A stretch of DNA of 64,000 nt from Pseudomonas urmiensis (GCF_014268815.2 NZ_JABWRE020000001.1:3663001-3727000), one strand, 5' to 3'; positions 44,799 through 54,713 are shown, numbered from the stretch's first letter. The notes: generated by a model from the sequence alone, not told the origin. A program made the numbers and translations.

Positions 44799-47700
44799 CT
44801 ACAAGGGCCAACGCGCATACGCCTCTGCCGTCAAACGCTTGATGAGTGCGGTTTCCTGCGTTTCCAGCTGCTGCTTTAACTCATTGCACCGCTCCAGGTA
44901 CGTGTTCTCATCAATCTGATTACTTTCCACTTGTAATGCGTACCGCTCCAGCGTTTGCTGCTGAGCATCGACCAATGCTCTGAATTGCAAGAAATAGATC
45001 TGTCGCAGGTAATCCTGCCAGAAGGGCTGATCTGCCAGCGATTGCACCAGTTGCTCGGTGGATTCCGCAGAAAGAATTTCGACCCTGGCACTGTCGATAT
45101 CTTCCGCCGTCACGAAAGAATGATCCTCAAAGTGCATACGCAGCGGTTGAGCTGGCAACCTCAGCCGCGTGGCCAGCCTTGTTCGGTATGCCAGGTAGGT
45201 TTCGATGTCGTCGATCCGCTCCAGGTTGCGCGGCTCGTTCGCGTTCACCTCCCTCAGCCACTTCAGTTTACGTGCAGCAATCCTGTCCACCTGCTGCAAG
45301 CGAAACAGCGAACGCCCAAGCCTTATCAAAGCGGCCTCACTCTGCATCTGGGCCAAACCTGCCATCTCGCGATGAACCAGTACACGGATTTCCATCTGGC
45401 TGAGTAGCCATAGCAGCCTGTCCTCACAGGTGGCCATTCCGCCCGCCTGCTCGAACAACAGCTCGCGCAACTCGCCATTTTCCTCGCATGCCTCGATGAT
45501 GTTCCACACCCTTGCACGGTAGTACGCGGGATGTTTCAAATAATCAGAAGATCGTGCGAAATCACGCAAAAAGTGGAAGAAGTCATTCGCTCCAGGCTCA
45601 CTGCGCAGGTTATCCCACAACGCTTCGCGATCAGTGCGCAATGCTGAGGAGGAACCTACCAGCCATTCCGACAACTCAGCTTGCAGAATCAGGTGATGCC
45701 GATAATAAGGACTGTGTTGAACAGCGTGACCAGATGCAGTCGATGGGGCCGGTTGTTCATTCAGCAGTGCCTCACTGGCCTCATTCAATGGATTATCGTG
45801 CAGCGCCATTTGCCGCAAGCGGGCCTGCAGCCCCTGAAGGTCGCGATTGACTTCGCGAATCTGGTTGTCTCGCAAATCGGCAATGCCTCGCCAAGGCAAC
45901 TGCTGAACCTCAGCTGGCAGCTCTGCAATGGCCGCCCCACGCATCTGTACCCAACGCAAGTTCAGTAAGTGCCTCACCTGCGGTGCATCTCGCAACGGGT
46001 TGTAATTAAGCCCAAGTATCTCCAAATGCAGCAACGTACTGAGCCGTTGGCTGTCTGCTGACGTCATCACTATCTGGTTGTTATCGAGGCGCAAAATGCG
46101 AAGCTCGGTCAATTGCTCTATACCCGACGGGATAGACACCAGCCGATTGCTGCTCAGGTAGAGCTCCATAAGGTTCGGGAAACGCCCGAGAAAATCAGCA
46201 TCGACAGTCTCCAAATCCATTTCGAGCAACGCCAGGCGTGTCACATGGTTGAAGGTAATGCCTGGAGGCAAGTCAGGCAGACTTGCTACACGCTCGCCAC
46301 GAATTTCCAGCTCGTAGCTGCCGTCCATCCGCCGCCGCAACTTGCGGCGCCAGCAACGCCTGATAGCGCTGACCACCCTGCTGCGCCTGAGAAGATCCAA
46401 TACGTTTCCATAATTGGACTGCCAACTCGTCAGCGCTTCGCGCAATGCCATCCATTGCTCATGCAACGCTTCGTAGTGAGACCACGGATCAACACCTTCG
46501 GAAGTCAAATTGAGCATGTACCGCTGCAATTGCGTATCGTCGAGGGTTGGGAATACCTGCAAAATTCCGCGCCTGATAGCCTCGGTTCGGGACTCGCCCC
46601 GCCCACTAAGCGGGTAGCCGAGTCGACCATCGGCGAAGCGCAAGGGGGGGCGCACACCACCGGCGATAGACGTCTGCCCTATGAGCCGCGATGCCAAGTC
46701 CCGGTGAACCCGCGCGTGCCCCGCCAGCCGGTCGGCCAATTGCTGATCGTTCAGCATGGTATTGCCCAGGCGCACTTTCTGCTCATCGCTCATGCACAAA
46801 AGAAGAGCGTGCATCAGGCTGTTGCTGGGTGTTGCCGGGCGGCGGGAGTCAACGGTAGCGTCATGAACGCCGTAGCCCTGGTCTTTGCGCACGATGTAAC
46901 GGGTTTGTTGTGCCACCTCTGAGCCCACCTGCCCCTGCAAGAGGCCCTGCGTTGAACCAACACGCAGTTCGATACGCAGCCGATCTGGCCAGGGAGCAAG
47001 CTCATGGACCAAGCCGATCGCCAGCCTTTCAGTATCGCCATTGATCGCCTGCTGCTGGCGCAAACCGGCGCAGGCACGATCCAGCCGACTGTCATGCAGG
47101 AACCAGCGAATTCTCTCTGCCATCACCAACGGTACGCGCCCGCTGGAGCGCAGTTGTTCAAGGAGCAGATTGTCGACCTGCTTGCGTATCTCCTTTGCTC
47201 CTCGCACCGAAAGCCCAGCAAATGATCGTCGTATCAATGCATCTTCAACTTCCTCCGTCTCTTGGGCCGCAGCGACCAGCAGCTCGAATGCATCTGCCTG
47301 CATGGCGGGATGGAGGGCGTGCAGGCGATGGCGATCATACGCATCCAGTAGCCGAGCAGGTGCCGGGGCGTGCTCCAGATGCAATTGGCGCAGCCGCTCC
47401 TCGTCAAAACCTGTGCAATCGAGTACCGCAGTTGCCTGTTCCGGCGTCATGTCAAAAAATGCTGCTGCCAGCCGACGCAACAATTGCAGTTCACCTGTCC
47501 ATTCCTGAGGCAGCTCCAACGCATGACGCCATCCACCGCTGCCATTGCGTTCAAGCAACGGTCTGTATGCCCCATTGCGCTTTGGATGGCGAATCACCAA
47601 ATCCTTGCCGCTTTGCGAACGCGCCATCTGGAAGGTGCCCTCGTGGAATTGCACTTGAGTCCGTCCCAGGTGACTCTCGCTCTGCCCTGGAGACACGCCC

Positions 47701-49187
47701 AGGGGTTGGTCGACCTGGTAAGGCGTCATGTCAAAAGAACACAGTTTCAATCGCCCACTTTCAACTAACACAGGGGTCAACTTGCGCACAAAGGTCACCC
47801 CTACCCCCACCGCCGCTCCCAGCGCCAGGTTTTGCGCGACCGCAAACACATGCCCTAGGGCAGCCTCACGGTCGCCTAGCCGCCAATCCTGATAGCCTTC
47901 GTAGACTTCGTCGGCAACCTGAAACGCAGCAACACCCAGCATCAGCTCGCCCAGTACAGGTATGAATAGCCCGGCCAAGCCCAACAGCGCCAGGCCAGCA
48001 TTTTCATAGCTGGCCAGGCGCCGGCTGCGGCTGGCGGCATCTTCATCATCTGTAGGCACCACCAGTACTCTGGCATCGTCGAATATCTTGTCGATGTGCA
48101 AGGCACGAAGATGAGCAAACAACGGTTTGTCCAGGGGAAAATGGCGACCATCGAGTTCAAGTGCGGTTCCTGTCGCGGTCTTGGCCCGAAGACGCTCAAG
48201 CTTGGCAGTGAAGTCCATCCGCTCGAGCTCGCCAATGAAACGCATGAAAAACGTCTCATAACTCGACTCACGCAAGCGCAGTCCCAAATCTGTGTAGAGT
48301 GCGACCCAGGAGGCATGCCATCGAACCGGCTTGTCAGCATCGCCGGGAATCCAGACGATTAGACCGCTAGGGGCAGCATCTTTATGATCACGCGTTTCGA
48401 CCACCACCACCCCGTTGACACGTTTACCAAGCACGAACAGCTGCCTACAGACAAGCACCGTGGTGTCGGCAGCTACGATCGGCTTTGGCGCGACAACTCT
48501 GAGCATCTGTAGATAGCTGCGCTCGTCAATCTCTGCTTTGAAAAAGGCGATACGTACCGCAGCATCCAATGCCGTGCGCTGCGCCTCTTCAAACACTATC
48601 TCGATCTCTCGCCGAGCATGCCCTGGGGTGCCGCCCTCCTTGTCAGCCGGCAGCAAGTGCTCACGCAATACCCTTTGATAGTTGCCGCCTAGGTCCAGCT
48701 GACGGCAAAGTTTGGCGAACAACACGAACGAAAGGGGCAGCAAGGCGCCTGATGCAGCCTCTACCCGCCGGCGGATACGCGGCCTGGCGACAATTTCATC
48801 TGCAGCAAAGTTGTGCATTGCCGCAGACAGCAGTGGCACTGAGTCTGTGCGCACCGTGATCTCCAAAGGGGGCAGAGGAAAAATGCTTGGATAAGACTTG
48901 CGTACCACTGTACACAGCTGCGCCGACCGTACATCGACATGGAAGTTGTATTTCTGGGTAAGGGCTTGCTCCAAAAGCGGCGCGCAAAACGCTGCTAGGT
49001 CGGGGAGACCACTCAGCAGCCGTTTCAATCGTTCGGCACTTTGCTGCTGCCCAATCAACGCAAGATGTATCTCCTCGAGCGCATCACCGGGGGCATTTTT
49101 CAGCCAATCGGGTAACTGCCTGGCGATCAACGCATCTATTGAGTCGGAGGGAAGTTCGTGAACAGCCTGCTCAGGGGTATCGTTCAT
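44799..49187 (-). CDS. Giant effector: DUF6543 (dermonecrotic toxin-like) body, LRRs and C-terminal NEL E3 ubiquitin ligase domain
   Basis: A 1462-residue protein without a signal peptide. Residues about 1-400 are mostly helical and soluble. Around 395-470 lie hydrophobic helices (GLFIPVLGELMLGVAAFQ, then LALGAAVGVGV) with VYEGYQDWRLGDREAALGH between them, a pattern of the DUF6543/dermonecrotic toxin family. About 960-1115 holds four or five leucine-rich repeats (FPNLMELYLSSNRLVSIP, LTELRILRLDNNQI, LHLEILGLNYNPL). The C-terminal 270 residues are a NEL domain: the catalytic Cys1254 in GMATCEDRLLWLLSQ followed by Asp, as in the CxD motif of IpaH and SspH ligases. ATG at 49187 has GAGAGG upstream. 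Substrates would be eukaryotic; no secretion or chaperone gene is adjacent. Confidence 0.85.
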   Translation of the reverse strand: MNDTPEQAVHELPSDSIDALIARQLPDWLKNAPGDALEEIHLALIGQQQSAERLKRLLSGLPDLAAFCAPLLEQALTQKYNFHVDVRSAQLCTVVRKSYPSIFPLPPLEITVRTDSVPLLSAAMHNFAADEIVARPRIRRRVEAASGALLPLSFVLFAKLCRQLDLGGNYQRVLREHLLPADKEGGTPGHARREIEIVFEEAQRTALDAAVRIAFFKAEIDERSYLQMLRVVAPKPIVAADTTVLVCRQLFVLGKRVNGVVVVETRDHKDAAPSGLIVWIPGDADKPVRWHASWVALYTDLGLRLRESSYETFFMRFIGELERMDFTAKLERLRAKTATGTALELDGRHFPLDKPLFAHLRALHIDKIFDDARVLVVPTDDEDAASRSRRLASYENAGLALLGLAGLFIPVLGELMLGVAAFQVADEVYEGYQDWRLGDREAALGHVFAVAQNLALGAAVGVGVTFVRKLTPVLVESGRLKLCSFDMTPYQVDQPLGVSPGQSESHLGRTQVQFHEGTFQMARSQSGKDLVIRHPKRNGAYRPLLERNGSGGWRHALELPQEWTGELQLLRRLAAAFFDMTPEQATAVLDCTGFDEERLRQLHLEHAPAPARLLDAYDRHRLHALHPAMQADAFELLVAAAQETEEVEDALIRRSFAGLSVRGAKEIRKQVDNLLLEQLRSSGRVPLVMAERIRWFLHDSRLDRACAGLRQQQAINGDTERLAIGLVHELAPWPDRLRIELRVGSTQGLLQGQVGSEVAQQTRYIVRKDQGYGVHDATVDSRRPATPSNSLMHALLLCMSDEQKVRLGNTMLNDQQLADRLAGHARVHRDLASRLIGQTSIAGGVRPPLRFADGRLGYPLSGRGESRTEAIRRGILQVFPTLDDTQLQRYMLNLTSEGVDPWSHYEALHEQWMALREALTSWQSNYGNVLDLLRRSRVVSAIRRCWRRKLRRRMDGSYELEIRGERVASLPDLPPGITFNHVTRLALLEMDLETVDADFLGRFPNLMELYLSSNRLVSIPSGIEQLTELRILRLDNNQIVMTSADSQRLSTLLHLEILGLNYNPLRDAPQVRHLLNLRWVQMRGAAIAELPAEVQQLPWRGIADLRDNQIREVNRDLQGLQARLRQMALHDNPLNEASEALLNEQPAPSTASGHAVQHSPYYRHHLILQAELSEWLVGSSSALRTDREALWDNLRSEPGANDFFHFLRDFARSSDYLKHPAYYRARVWNIIEACEENGELRELLFEQAGGMATCEDRLLWLLSQMEIRVLVHREMAGLAQMQSEAALIRLGRSLFRLQQVDRIAARKLKWLREVNANEPRNLERIDDIETYLAYRTRLATRLRLPAQPLRMHFEDHSFVTAEDIDSARVEILSAESTEQLVQSLADQPFWQDYLRQIYFLQFRALVDAQQQTLERYALQVESNQIDENTYLERCNELKQQLETQETALIKRLTAEAYARWPL

Positions 49188-49285
49188 AGGGTGCCTCTCT
49201 ATTCTTGAGAAGCGAACAGCAAGCCTCGAACGGCCTGGCACAAGGTGTTAATTAGATAGGACTGAGCCCTGCTTCAGCGAATCCA

Positions 49286-49331
49286 TTCGGATTCCCGAAC
49301 GACTCAGCCGCAATTCATTCGGAGATCCGTA
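49286..49331 (+). promoter_or_regulatory. AauR-type upstream activator sites
   Basis: A perfect inverted repeat TTCGG-ATTC-CCGAA (49286-49299) and a weaker copy TTCGG-AGAT-CCGTA (49318-49331), with centres 32 bp apart. As I recall, TTCGG-N4-CCGAA is the published AauR site in P. putida. They lie 77-122 bp upstream of the sigma-54 promoter, the correct range for an enhancer. Confidence 0.72.
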
Positions 49332-49407
49332 CAAAAAACTGTTACAGGGCAACCGCTAAACTGTTGATCGCCTGCGTCTGCGGGGCGTTATGATCTCTGA
49401 CAGAGCT

Positions 49408-49423
49408 TGGCACGACTCATGCT
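49408..49423 (+). promoter_or_regulatory. Sigma-54 promoter of aatJ
   Basis: TGGCACG-ACTC-ATGCT matches the -24/-12 consensus TGGCACG-N4-TTGCW except for one base, with the correct spacing. It is about 100 bp upstream of the aatJ start and downstream of two AauR-like sites, so activation by AauR with RpoN is strongly indicated. Confidence 0.8.
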
Positions 49424-49524
49424 CTACACTTGGAAGCCGAATGCACCGCTTCATGCTGTATTCGTTGAACGAAAGAGTCCGCCAACGGCTCCATAAAAAA
49501 AACAAACACGTCGAGGAAAATTTG

Positions 49525-50445
49525 ATGCGTATCGTTCGTCAATTGCTGGGCGCCGCCATCGCGGCCGCTGTGATCGCTTCGCCGGCCATGGCTGAAGAGC
49601 TGACCGGCACCCTGAAGAAGATCAAGGATTCGGGCACCATCACCCTGGGGCACCGTGACTCCTCCATTCCATTTTCCTACCTGGCAGGCAAGCCGGAGCC
49701 GGTGGGCTACTCCCACGACATCCAGCTGGCCATCGTCGAGCACCTGAAAAAGCAGCTCGACGCTCCTAACCTCAAGGCCCGCTACAACCTGGTCACCTCG
49801 CAGACCCGTATCCCACTGGTACAAAACGGCACTGTCGACGTCGAGTGCGGCTCGACCACCAACAACGTCGAACGCCAGCAGCAAGTCGGCTTCTCGGTCG
49901 GCATCTTCGAAGTCGGTACCCGCCTGCTGACCAAGGTCAAGGACGGTCAACCGGCCTACAAAGACTTCCCCGACCTGGCTGGCAAGAACGTGGTGACCAC
50001 CGCTGGCACCACCTCTGAGCGCATCCTCAAGGCGATGAACGCCGACAAGCAGATGAAGATGAACGTGATCTCGGCAAAAGACCACGGCGAAGCCTTCAAC
50101 ATGCTCGAAAGCGGCCGCGCCGTAGCCTTCATGATGGACGATGCCCTGCTCGCCGGCGAAATGGCCAAGGCGCGCAAGCCTGCCGACTGGGTCATCACCG
50201 GCACTCCACAGTCCTACGAGATCTACGGCTGCATGGTGCGCAAGGGTGACGACGCGTTCAAGAAGGCCGTCGATGAGGCCATCGTTGCGCTGTACAAGTC
50301 TGGCGAGATCAACAAGATCTACGATAAGTGGTTCTCCCAGCCAATCCCGCCAAAAGGCCTGAACCTGCAGTTCCCGATGAGCGACGAGCTCAAGGAACTG
50401 ATCGCCAACCCGACCGACAAAGCGGCGGACGAGAAGAAGTCCTGA
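49525..50445 (+). CDS. aatJ: Glutamate/aspartate ABC transporter periplasmic binding protein
   Basis: A 306-residue solute-binding protein of family 3. The signal peptide ends near ASPAMA-EEL. The domain holds SGTITLGHRDSSIPFSYL at the ligand-binding start and VDVECGSTTNNVERQQQV later, both like E. coli GltI. GAGGAAA precedes the ATG at 49525; upstream in-frame codons to 49390 overlap the promoter. It is followed by aatQ-aatM-aatP and then the sensor kinase and activator that induce it, so the locus senses and imports acidic amino acids. Confidence 0.94.
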   Translation: MRIVRQLLGAAIAAAVIASPAMAEELTGTLKKIKDSGTITLGHRDSSIPFSYLAGKPEPVGYSHDIQLAIVEHLKKQLDAPNLKARYNLVTSQTRIPLVQNGTVDVECGSTTNNVERQQQVGFSVGIFEVGTRLLTKVKDGQPAYKDFPDLAGKNVVTTAGTTSERILKAMNADKQMKMNVISAKDHGEAFNMLESGRAVAFMMDDALLAGEMAKARKPADWVITGTPQSYEIYGCMVRKGDDAFKKAVDEAIVALYKSGEINKIYDKWFSQPIPPKGLNLQFPMSDELKELIANPTDKAADEKKS

Positions 50446-50454
50446 GTCGCAAAT

Positions 50455-50501
50455 AGTGGCCTGGCGCTCAACATGCGCATGAATTAACCCTGCAGGCCAC
50501 T
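50455..50501 (+). other. Hairpin between aatJ and aatQ
   Basis: Perfect arms AGTGGCCTG and CAGGCCACT enclose a GCGC-flanked inner loop, 10 bp after the aatJ stop. There is no T-run. Such a stem after a binding-protein gene often stabilises that part of the mRNA and lowers read-through to the permease genes. Confidence 0.6.
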
Positions 50502-50590
50502 CGTTAGTGTCTAACCTTTCATCCGAGGGCGCTCGCCGCCCTTGGATGTTCGAAGGTGCCCGTGAAACAACCGTCTGAGGGGAAATCCCG

Positions 50591-51337
50591 ATGAATTACA
50601 ACTGGGACTGGGGCGTATTCTTCAAGTCCACCGGCGTGGGTAGCGAAACCTACCTGGACTGGTACATCACCGGTCTAGGCTGGACCATCGCCATTGCCAT
50701 CACCGCCTGGATCATCGCCTTGCTGCTGGGCTCGCTGCTCGGCGTGATGCGTACCGTGCCAAACCGCCTGGTGTCAGGGATTGCCACCGCCTACGTCGAG
50801 CTGTTCCGCAACGTACCGCTGCTGGTGCAGCTGTTCATCTGGTACTTCCTGGTGCCGGACCTGCTGCCAGAGGGCCTGCAGGAATGGTTCAAGCAAGACC
50901 TCAACCCGACCACCTCGGCGCTGATCAGCGTGGTCATTTGCCTGGGCCTGTTCACCGCTGCGCGGGTCTGCGAACAGGTGCGTACCGGTATCCAGGCGCT
51001 GCCCCGCGGCCAGGAAGCCGCCGCCCGGGCGATGGGCTTCAGCCTGGCGCAGATCTACAACAACGTGCTGCTGCCGCAAGCCTACCGGATCATCATTCCG
51101 CCGCTTACCTCGGAATTCTTGAACGTGTTCAAGAACTCTTCGGTGGCCTCGCTGATCGGCCTGATGGAGTTGCTGGCGCAGACCAAGCAAACCGCCGAGT
51201 TCTCCGCCAACCTGTTCGAGGCGTTCACCCTGGCTACCCTGATCTATTTCACCCTGAACATGGGCCTGATGCTGCTGATGCGCATGGTCGAGAAGAAAGT
51301 CTCGGTGCCCGGCCTGATCTCTGTGGGGGGTAAATGA
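50591..51337 (+). CDS. aatQ: Acidic amino acid ABC transporter permease
   Basis: A 248-residue inner-membrane permease of the HisMQ type with about five membrane segments. The EAA loop is seen in EQVRTGIQALPRGQEAAARA followed by MGFSLAQIYNNVLLPQA. GAGG and AGGGG stretches precede the ATG. It overlaps aatM by 4 bp. With AatM it forms the membrane channel for glutamate and aspartate. Confidence 0.93.
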   Translation: MNYNWDWGVFFKSTGVGSETYLDWYITGLGWTIAIAITAWIIALLLGSLLGVMRTVPNRLVSGIATAYVELFRNVPLLVQLFIWYFLVPDLLPEGLQEWFKQDLNPTTSALISVVICLGLFTAARVCEQVRTGIQALPRGQEAAARAMGFSLAQIYNNVLLPQAYRIIIPPLTSEFLNVFKNSSVASLIGLMELLAQTKQTAEFSANLFEAFTLATLIYFTLNMGLMLLMRMVEKKVSVPGLISVGGK

Positions 51338-52008
51338 TGGAAATGGATTTCAGCGAAATCATCCCTGCCCTGCCGGCCCTCTGGGAAGGCATGGTCATGA
51401 CCCTCAAGCTGATGGTCATGGGCGTGGTTGGCGGTATCGCCCTGGGCACCATCCTGGCGCTGATGCGCCTGTCGTCGAACAAACTGATGTCCAATGTCGC
51501 CGGCGCCTACGTCAACTACTTCCGCTCGATCCCGCTGCTGTTGGTGATCACCTGGTTCTACCTGGCAGTGCCGTTCGTGCTGCGCTGGATCACCGGCGAA
51601 GACACCCCGGTGGGCGCCTTCACCTCGTGCGTGGTGGCATTCATGATGTTCGAGGCCGCCTACTTCTGCGAAATCGTCCGTGCTGGCGTGCAGTCGATCT
51701 CCAAGGGCCAGATGGGCGCCGCCCAAGCCCTGGGCATGAACTACAGCCAGACCATGCGCCTGATCATCCTGCCGCAGGCGTTTCGCAAGATGACCCCACT
51801 GCTGCTGCAGCAGAGCATCATCCTGTTCCAGGACACCTCGCTGGTGTACACCGTGGGCCTGGTCGACTTCCTCAACTCGGCACGCTCGAACGGCGACATC
51901 ATTGGCCGCTCGCATGAGTTCCTGATCTTCGCCGGTGTCGTCTACTTCCTCATCAGCTTCTCCGCTTCATGGCTGGTCAAGCGCCTGCAAAAAAGGATCA
52001 CCGTATGA
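51334..52008 (+). CDS. aatM: Acidic amino acid ABC transporter permease
   Basis: A 224-residue HisMQ-type permease, partner of AatQ. The EAA motif is [20 protein letters not shown] and [20 protein letters not shown]. It has five membrane segments. It overlaps aatQ (ATG within the upstream stop region) and aatP by 4 bp, so the three transport genes are co-translated. Confidence 0.93.
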   Translation: MMEMDFSEIIPALPALWEGMVMTLKLMVMGVVGGIALGTILALMRLSSNKLMSNVAGAYVNYFRSIPLLLVITWFYLAVPFVLRWITGEDTPVGAFTSCVVAFMMFEAAYFCEIVRAGVQSISKGQMGAAQALGMNYSQTMRLIILPQAFRKMTPLLLQQSIILFQDTSLVYTVGLVDFLNSARSNGDIIGRSHEFLIFAGVVYFLISFSASWLVKRLQKRITV

Positions 52009-52739
52009 TTTCCATCAAGAACGTCAACAAGTGGTACGGCGACTTCCAGGTGCTCACCGACTGCACCACCGATGTCAAAAAGGGCGAAGTGGTGGTGGTC
52101 TGCGGCCCATCCGGCTCGGGAAAATCCACCCTGATCAAGTGCGTCAACGCCCTGGAGCCGTTCCAGAAAGGCGACATCGTGGTCGACGGCACCTCGATCT
52201 CCGACCCCAAGACCAACTTGCCCAAGCTGCGTTCGCGGGTTGGCATGGTATTCCAGCACTTCGAGCTGTTCCCGCACCTGACCATCACCGAGAACCTGAC
52301 CATCGCGCAGATCAAGGTGCTCGGTCGCAGCAAGGAAGAAGCCACCAAGAAAGGCCTGGCCCTGCTTGAGCGAGTCGGCCTGTCGGCGCACGCGCACAAG
52401 CACCCTGGCCAGCTCTCCGGCGGCCAACAGCAACGTGTGGCGATCGCCCGCGCGCTGTCGATGGACCCGATCGTCATGCTGTTCGACGAACCGACCTCGG
52501 CGCTGGACCCGGAAATGGTCAGTGAAGTGCTCGATGTGATGGTGCAACTGGCCCACGAAGGCATGACCATGATGTGCGTGACCCACGAGATGGGCTTTGC
52601 CCGCAAGGTCGCCAACCGGGTGATCTTCATGGACAAGGGCAATATCATCGAAGACTGCACCAAGGAAGAGTTCTTCGGCGACCAGACGGCCCGCGACCAA
52701 CGTACCCAGCACTTCCTCAGCAAGATCCTGCAACACTAA
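52005..52739 (+). CDS. aatP: Acidic amino acid ABC transporter ATP-binding protein
   Basis: A 244-residue ATPase. Walker A is [16 protein letters not shown], the signature is [15 protein letters not shown], Walker B is [15 protein letters not shown], followed by [16 protein letters not shown], as in GlnQ/HisP-type polar amino acid importers. It closes the aatJQMP transporter operon; the sensor kinase gene starts 69 bp later. Confidence 0.96.
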   Translation: MISIKNVNKWYGDFQVLTDCTTDVKKGEVVVVCGPSGSGKSTLIKCVNALEPFQKGDIVVDGTSISDPKTNLPKLRSRVGMVFQHFELFPHLTITENLTIAQIKVLGRSKEEATKKGLALLERVGLSAHAHKHPGQLSGGQQQRVAIARALSMDPIVMLFDEPTSALDPEMVSEVLDVMVQLAHEGMTMMCVTHEMGFARKVANRVIFMDKGNIIEDCTKEEFFGDQTARDQRTQHFLSKILQH

Positions 52740-52808
52740 GTCGGCCACGGCAGCGGCTGTCCGGTCCCCCACCGGGCAGCCGATGCTGGTCGTGACAAGG
52801 CCACTGTG

Positions 52809-54713
52809 ATGAAATGCGACCCCTCGCTTCTGCGCCCTGCCCAACCCGCCGTGAAATCCCGCCTGATCCGTCAATTGCTGCTGCCCCCCTTGATCGTCCT
52901 GCTGATGGTCGGCCTGGGCCTGCTTGGCTATCTGGTCAGCGAGAGCAATGGCGTGCGCGCGTTGAGCGAGAATGGCGAGCGCCAGCTGGAGCTGCACGCG
53001 CGCACGGTCGAGAGTGAAATCAGCAAGTACACCTACCTGCCCAGCCTGCTGGAGCTCGAAGACAGCGTCTCGCACTTGCTGACCGACACCGACGGCGGCT
53101 CCCGCCAGGTCGTCAACGAATACTTGGAAGGCTTGAACCGCCGCAGTCGCAGCCGGGCGATCTTCGTCCTCGACACCAGCGGCCGGGTACAAGCCACCAG
53201 CAACTGGCGCGATGCCGACTCGTTCCTCGGCGAAGACCTGTCGTTTCGTGCCTACTTCCAGGATGCCGTGCGCGGCGAGCCTGGACGCTTCTACGGCATC
53301 GGCAGTACCACCGGCGAAGCCGGCTATTACCTGGCCCATGGCCTGGAAGAACACGGCAAGATCATTGGCGTAGCGGTGATCAAGGTGCGCCTGGACACCC
53401 TTGAGGAGCGCTGGCAACGTGCGCGGCTGGAAGCTTTCGTCAGCGACGAGAACGGCATCATCATCCTCTCCAGCGACCCGGCCAGACGCCTCAAGTCGGT
53501 GCGCCCGCTGACCCCACAGACCAAAGAACGCCTGGCCCGTAGCCTGCAATACTACTGGTGGCCACTGAACGAGTTGCAGCCACTGGCCCGGGAAACCCTG
53601 GCCGATGGTGTCGAGAAGCTGACCTTCCCGGCCAACAGCGAAACCGCCCAAGGCAAACCCCATGAAGTGTCCTACCTGGCGCAGACCCGGCGCCTGGCCG
53701 ACACCCCGTGGCATTTCACCCTGTTGACGCCGCTGCAGGACCTGCGCCGCGAGTCGATGGTCCAGGGCATCCTGGTCGGGGTGGCCTTCGCCCTGCTGGC
53801 GATCCTGGCGATTGCCTGGAATGAGCGGCGCAAAGTCATCGCCACGCGGTTGGCCGCACGTGAAGCACTGGAAGAAGCCAACAGCCATCTGGAGCGCAAG
53901 ATCGCCGAACGCACCGCCGACCTGCGCGCCAGCAACGAGCGTCTCAAGGGCCAGATCCGCGAACGCCGGCATGCCGAGCAGACCCTGCGCCACGCCCAAG
54001 ACGAACTGGTCCAGGCCGGCAAGTTGGCCGCCATCGGCCAGATGTCGACCAGCATTGCCCACGAGTTGAACCAACCGCTGGCGGCGCTGCGCACCTTGTC
54101 CGGCAACACCGTGCGTTTCCTGGAGCGCGGCGCGCTGGAAACGGCCAGCACCAACCTGCGCACCATGAACGACCTGATCGACCGCATGGGCCGCATCACC
54201 GCCAGCCTGCGTTCGTTCGCCCGCCGCGGCGACGACAGCGGCCAAGCCTCGCTGAGCAAAGCGATCGACGCCAGCCTGCAAGTGCTGGGCAATCGCATTG
54301 CCGGTTGCCATCTGCAACTGCACAGCCAGTATGATGACCAGCAGTTGGCCATCGATCAGACCCGCCTGGAGCAGATCCTGGTTAACCTGATCGGCAACGC
54401 CCTGGACGCCATGGCCACTCAGCCGCAGCCCCAGCTGTGGTTGGAGGGCGAGCTGCAGGGCGACAAGTATCGTCTGCGCGTGCGCGACAATGGCCACGGC
54501 ATCGATGCCGAGGCGCGCAAGCACCTGTTCGAACCTTTTTTCACCACCAAACCGGGCGAGCATGGCCTGGGCCTGGGCCTGACCTTGTCGGCGAGCCTGG
54601 CCGCCGCCGCCAAAGGCTCTCTGAGCGTCGAACACCCCGCCACTGGCGGCACCGCGTTCGTCCTCGCCCTGCCCTTGGTCAACGCCCCTAGCGAAACGGC
54701 TGAGCATTCATGA
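52809..54713 (+). CDS. aauS: Sensor histidine kinase of the acidic amino acid system
   Basis: A 634-residue membrane kinase. Two membrane segments (about 16-37 and 318-338) flank a periplasmic dCache-like sensor domain. A coiled-coil (about 350-400) leads to the HisKA region with the phospho-acceptor His in STSIAHELNQPLAALRTL. ATPase motifs are NLIGNALDAMA (N box), DNGHGI (G1) and GLGLGLTLS (G2), as in DctB. It overlaps aauR by 4 bp. In P. putida this pair induces use of acidic amino acids; the ligand here is inferred from that. Confidence 0.92.
   Translation: MKCDPSLLRPAQPAVKSRLIRQLLLPPLIVLLMVGLGLLGYLVSESNGVRALSENGERQLELHARTVESEISKYTYLPSLLELEDSVSHLLTDTDGGSRQVVNEYLEGLNRRSRSRAIFVLDTSGRVQATSNWRDADSFLGEDLSFRAYFQDAVRGEPGRFYGIGSTTGEAGYYLAHGLEEHGKIIGVAVIKVRLDTLEERWQRARLEAFVSDENGIIILSSDPARRLKSVRPLTPQTKERLARSLQYYWWPLNELQPLARETLADGVEKLTFPANSETAQGKPHEVSYLAQTRRLADTPWHFTLLTPLQDLRRESMVQGILVGVAFALLAILAIAWNERRKVIATRLAAREALEEANSHLERKIAERTADLRASNERLKGQIRERRHAEQTLRHAQDELVQAGKLAAIGQMSTSIAHELNQPLAALRTLSGNTVRFLERGALETASTNLRTMNDLIDRMGRITASLRSFARRGDDSGQASLSKAIDASLQVLGNRIAGCHLQLHSQYDDQQLAIDQTRLEQILVNLIGNALDAMATQPQPQLWLEGELQGDKYRLRVRDNGHGIDAEARKHLFEPFFTTKPGEHGLGLGLTLSASLAAAAKGSLSVEHPATGGTAFVLALPLVNAPSETAEHS

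Noticed and set aside
49188..49524. Type III secretion box or chaperone gene upstream of the NEL effector
   Set aside because: The start region only shows an ordinary ribosome site and AauR-type sites on the other side; no HrpL-like promoter or small acidic chaperone ORF was found.
51942..54707. Open frame of 921 codons on the minus strand opposite aatP-aauS
   Set aside because: Spurious antisense frame caused by high GC codon use; the opposite strand encodes intact Walker and HisKA motifs.
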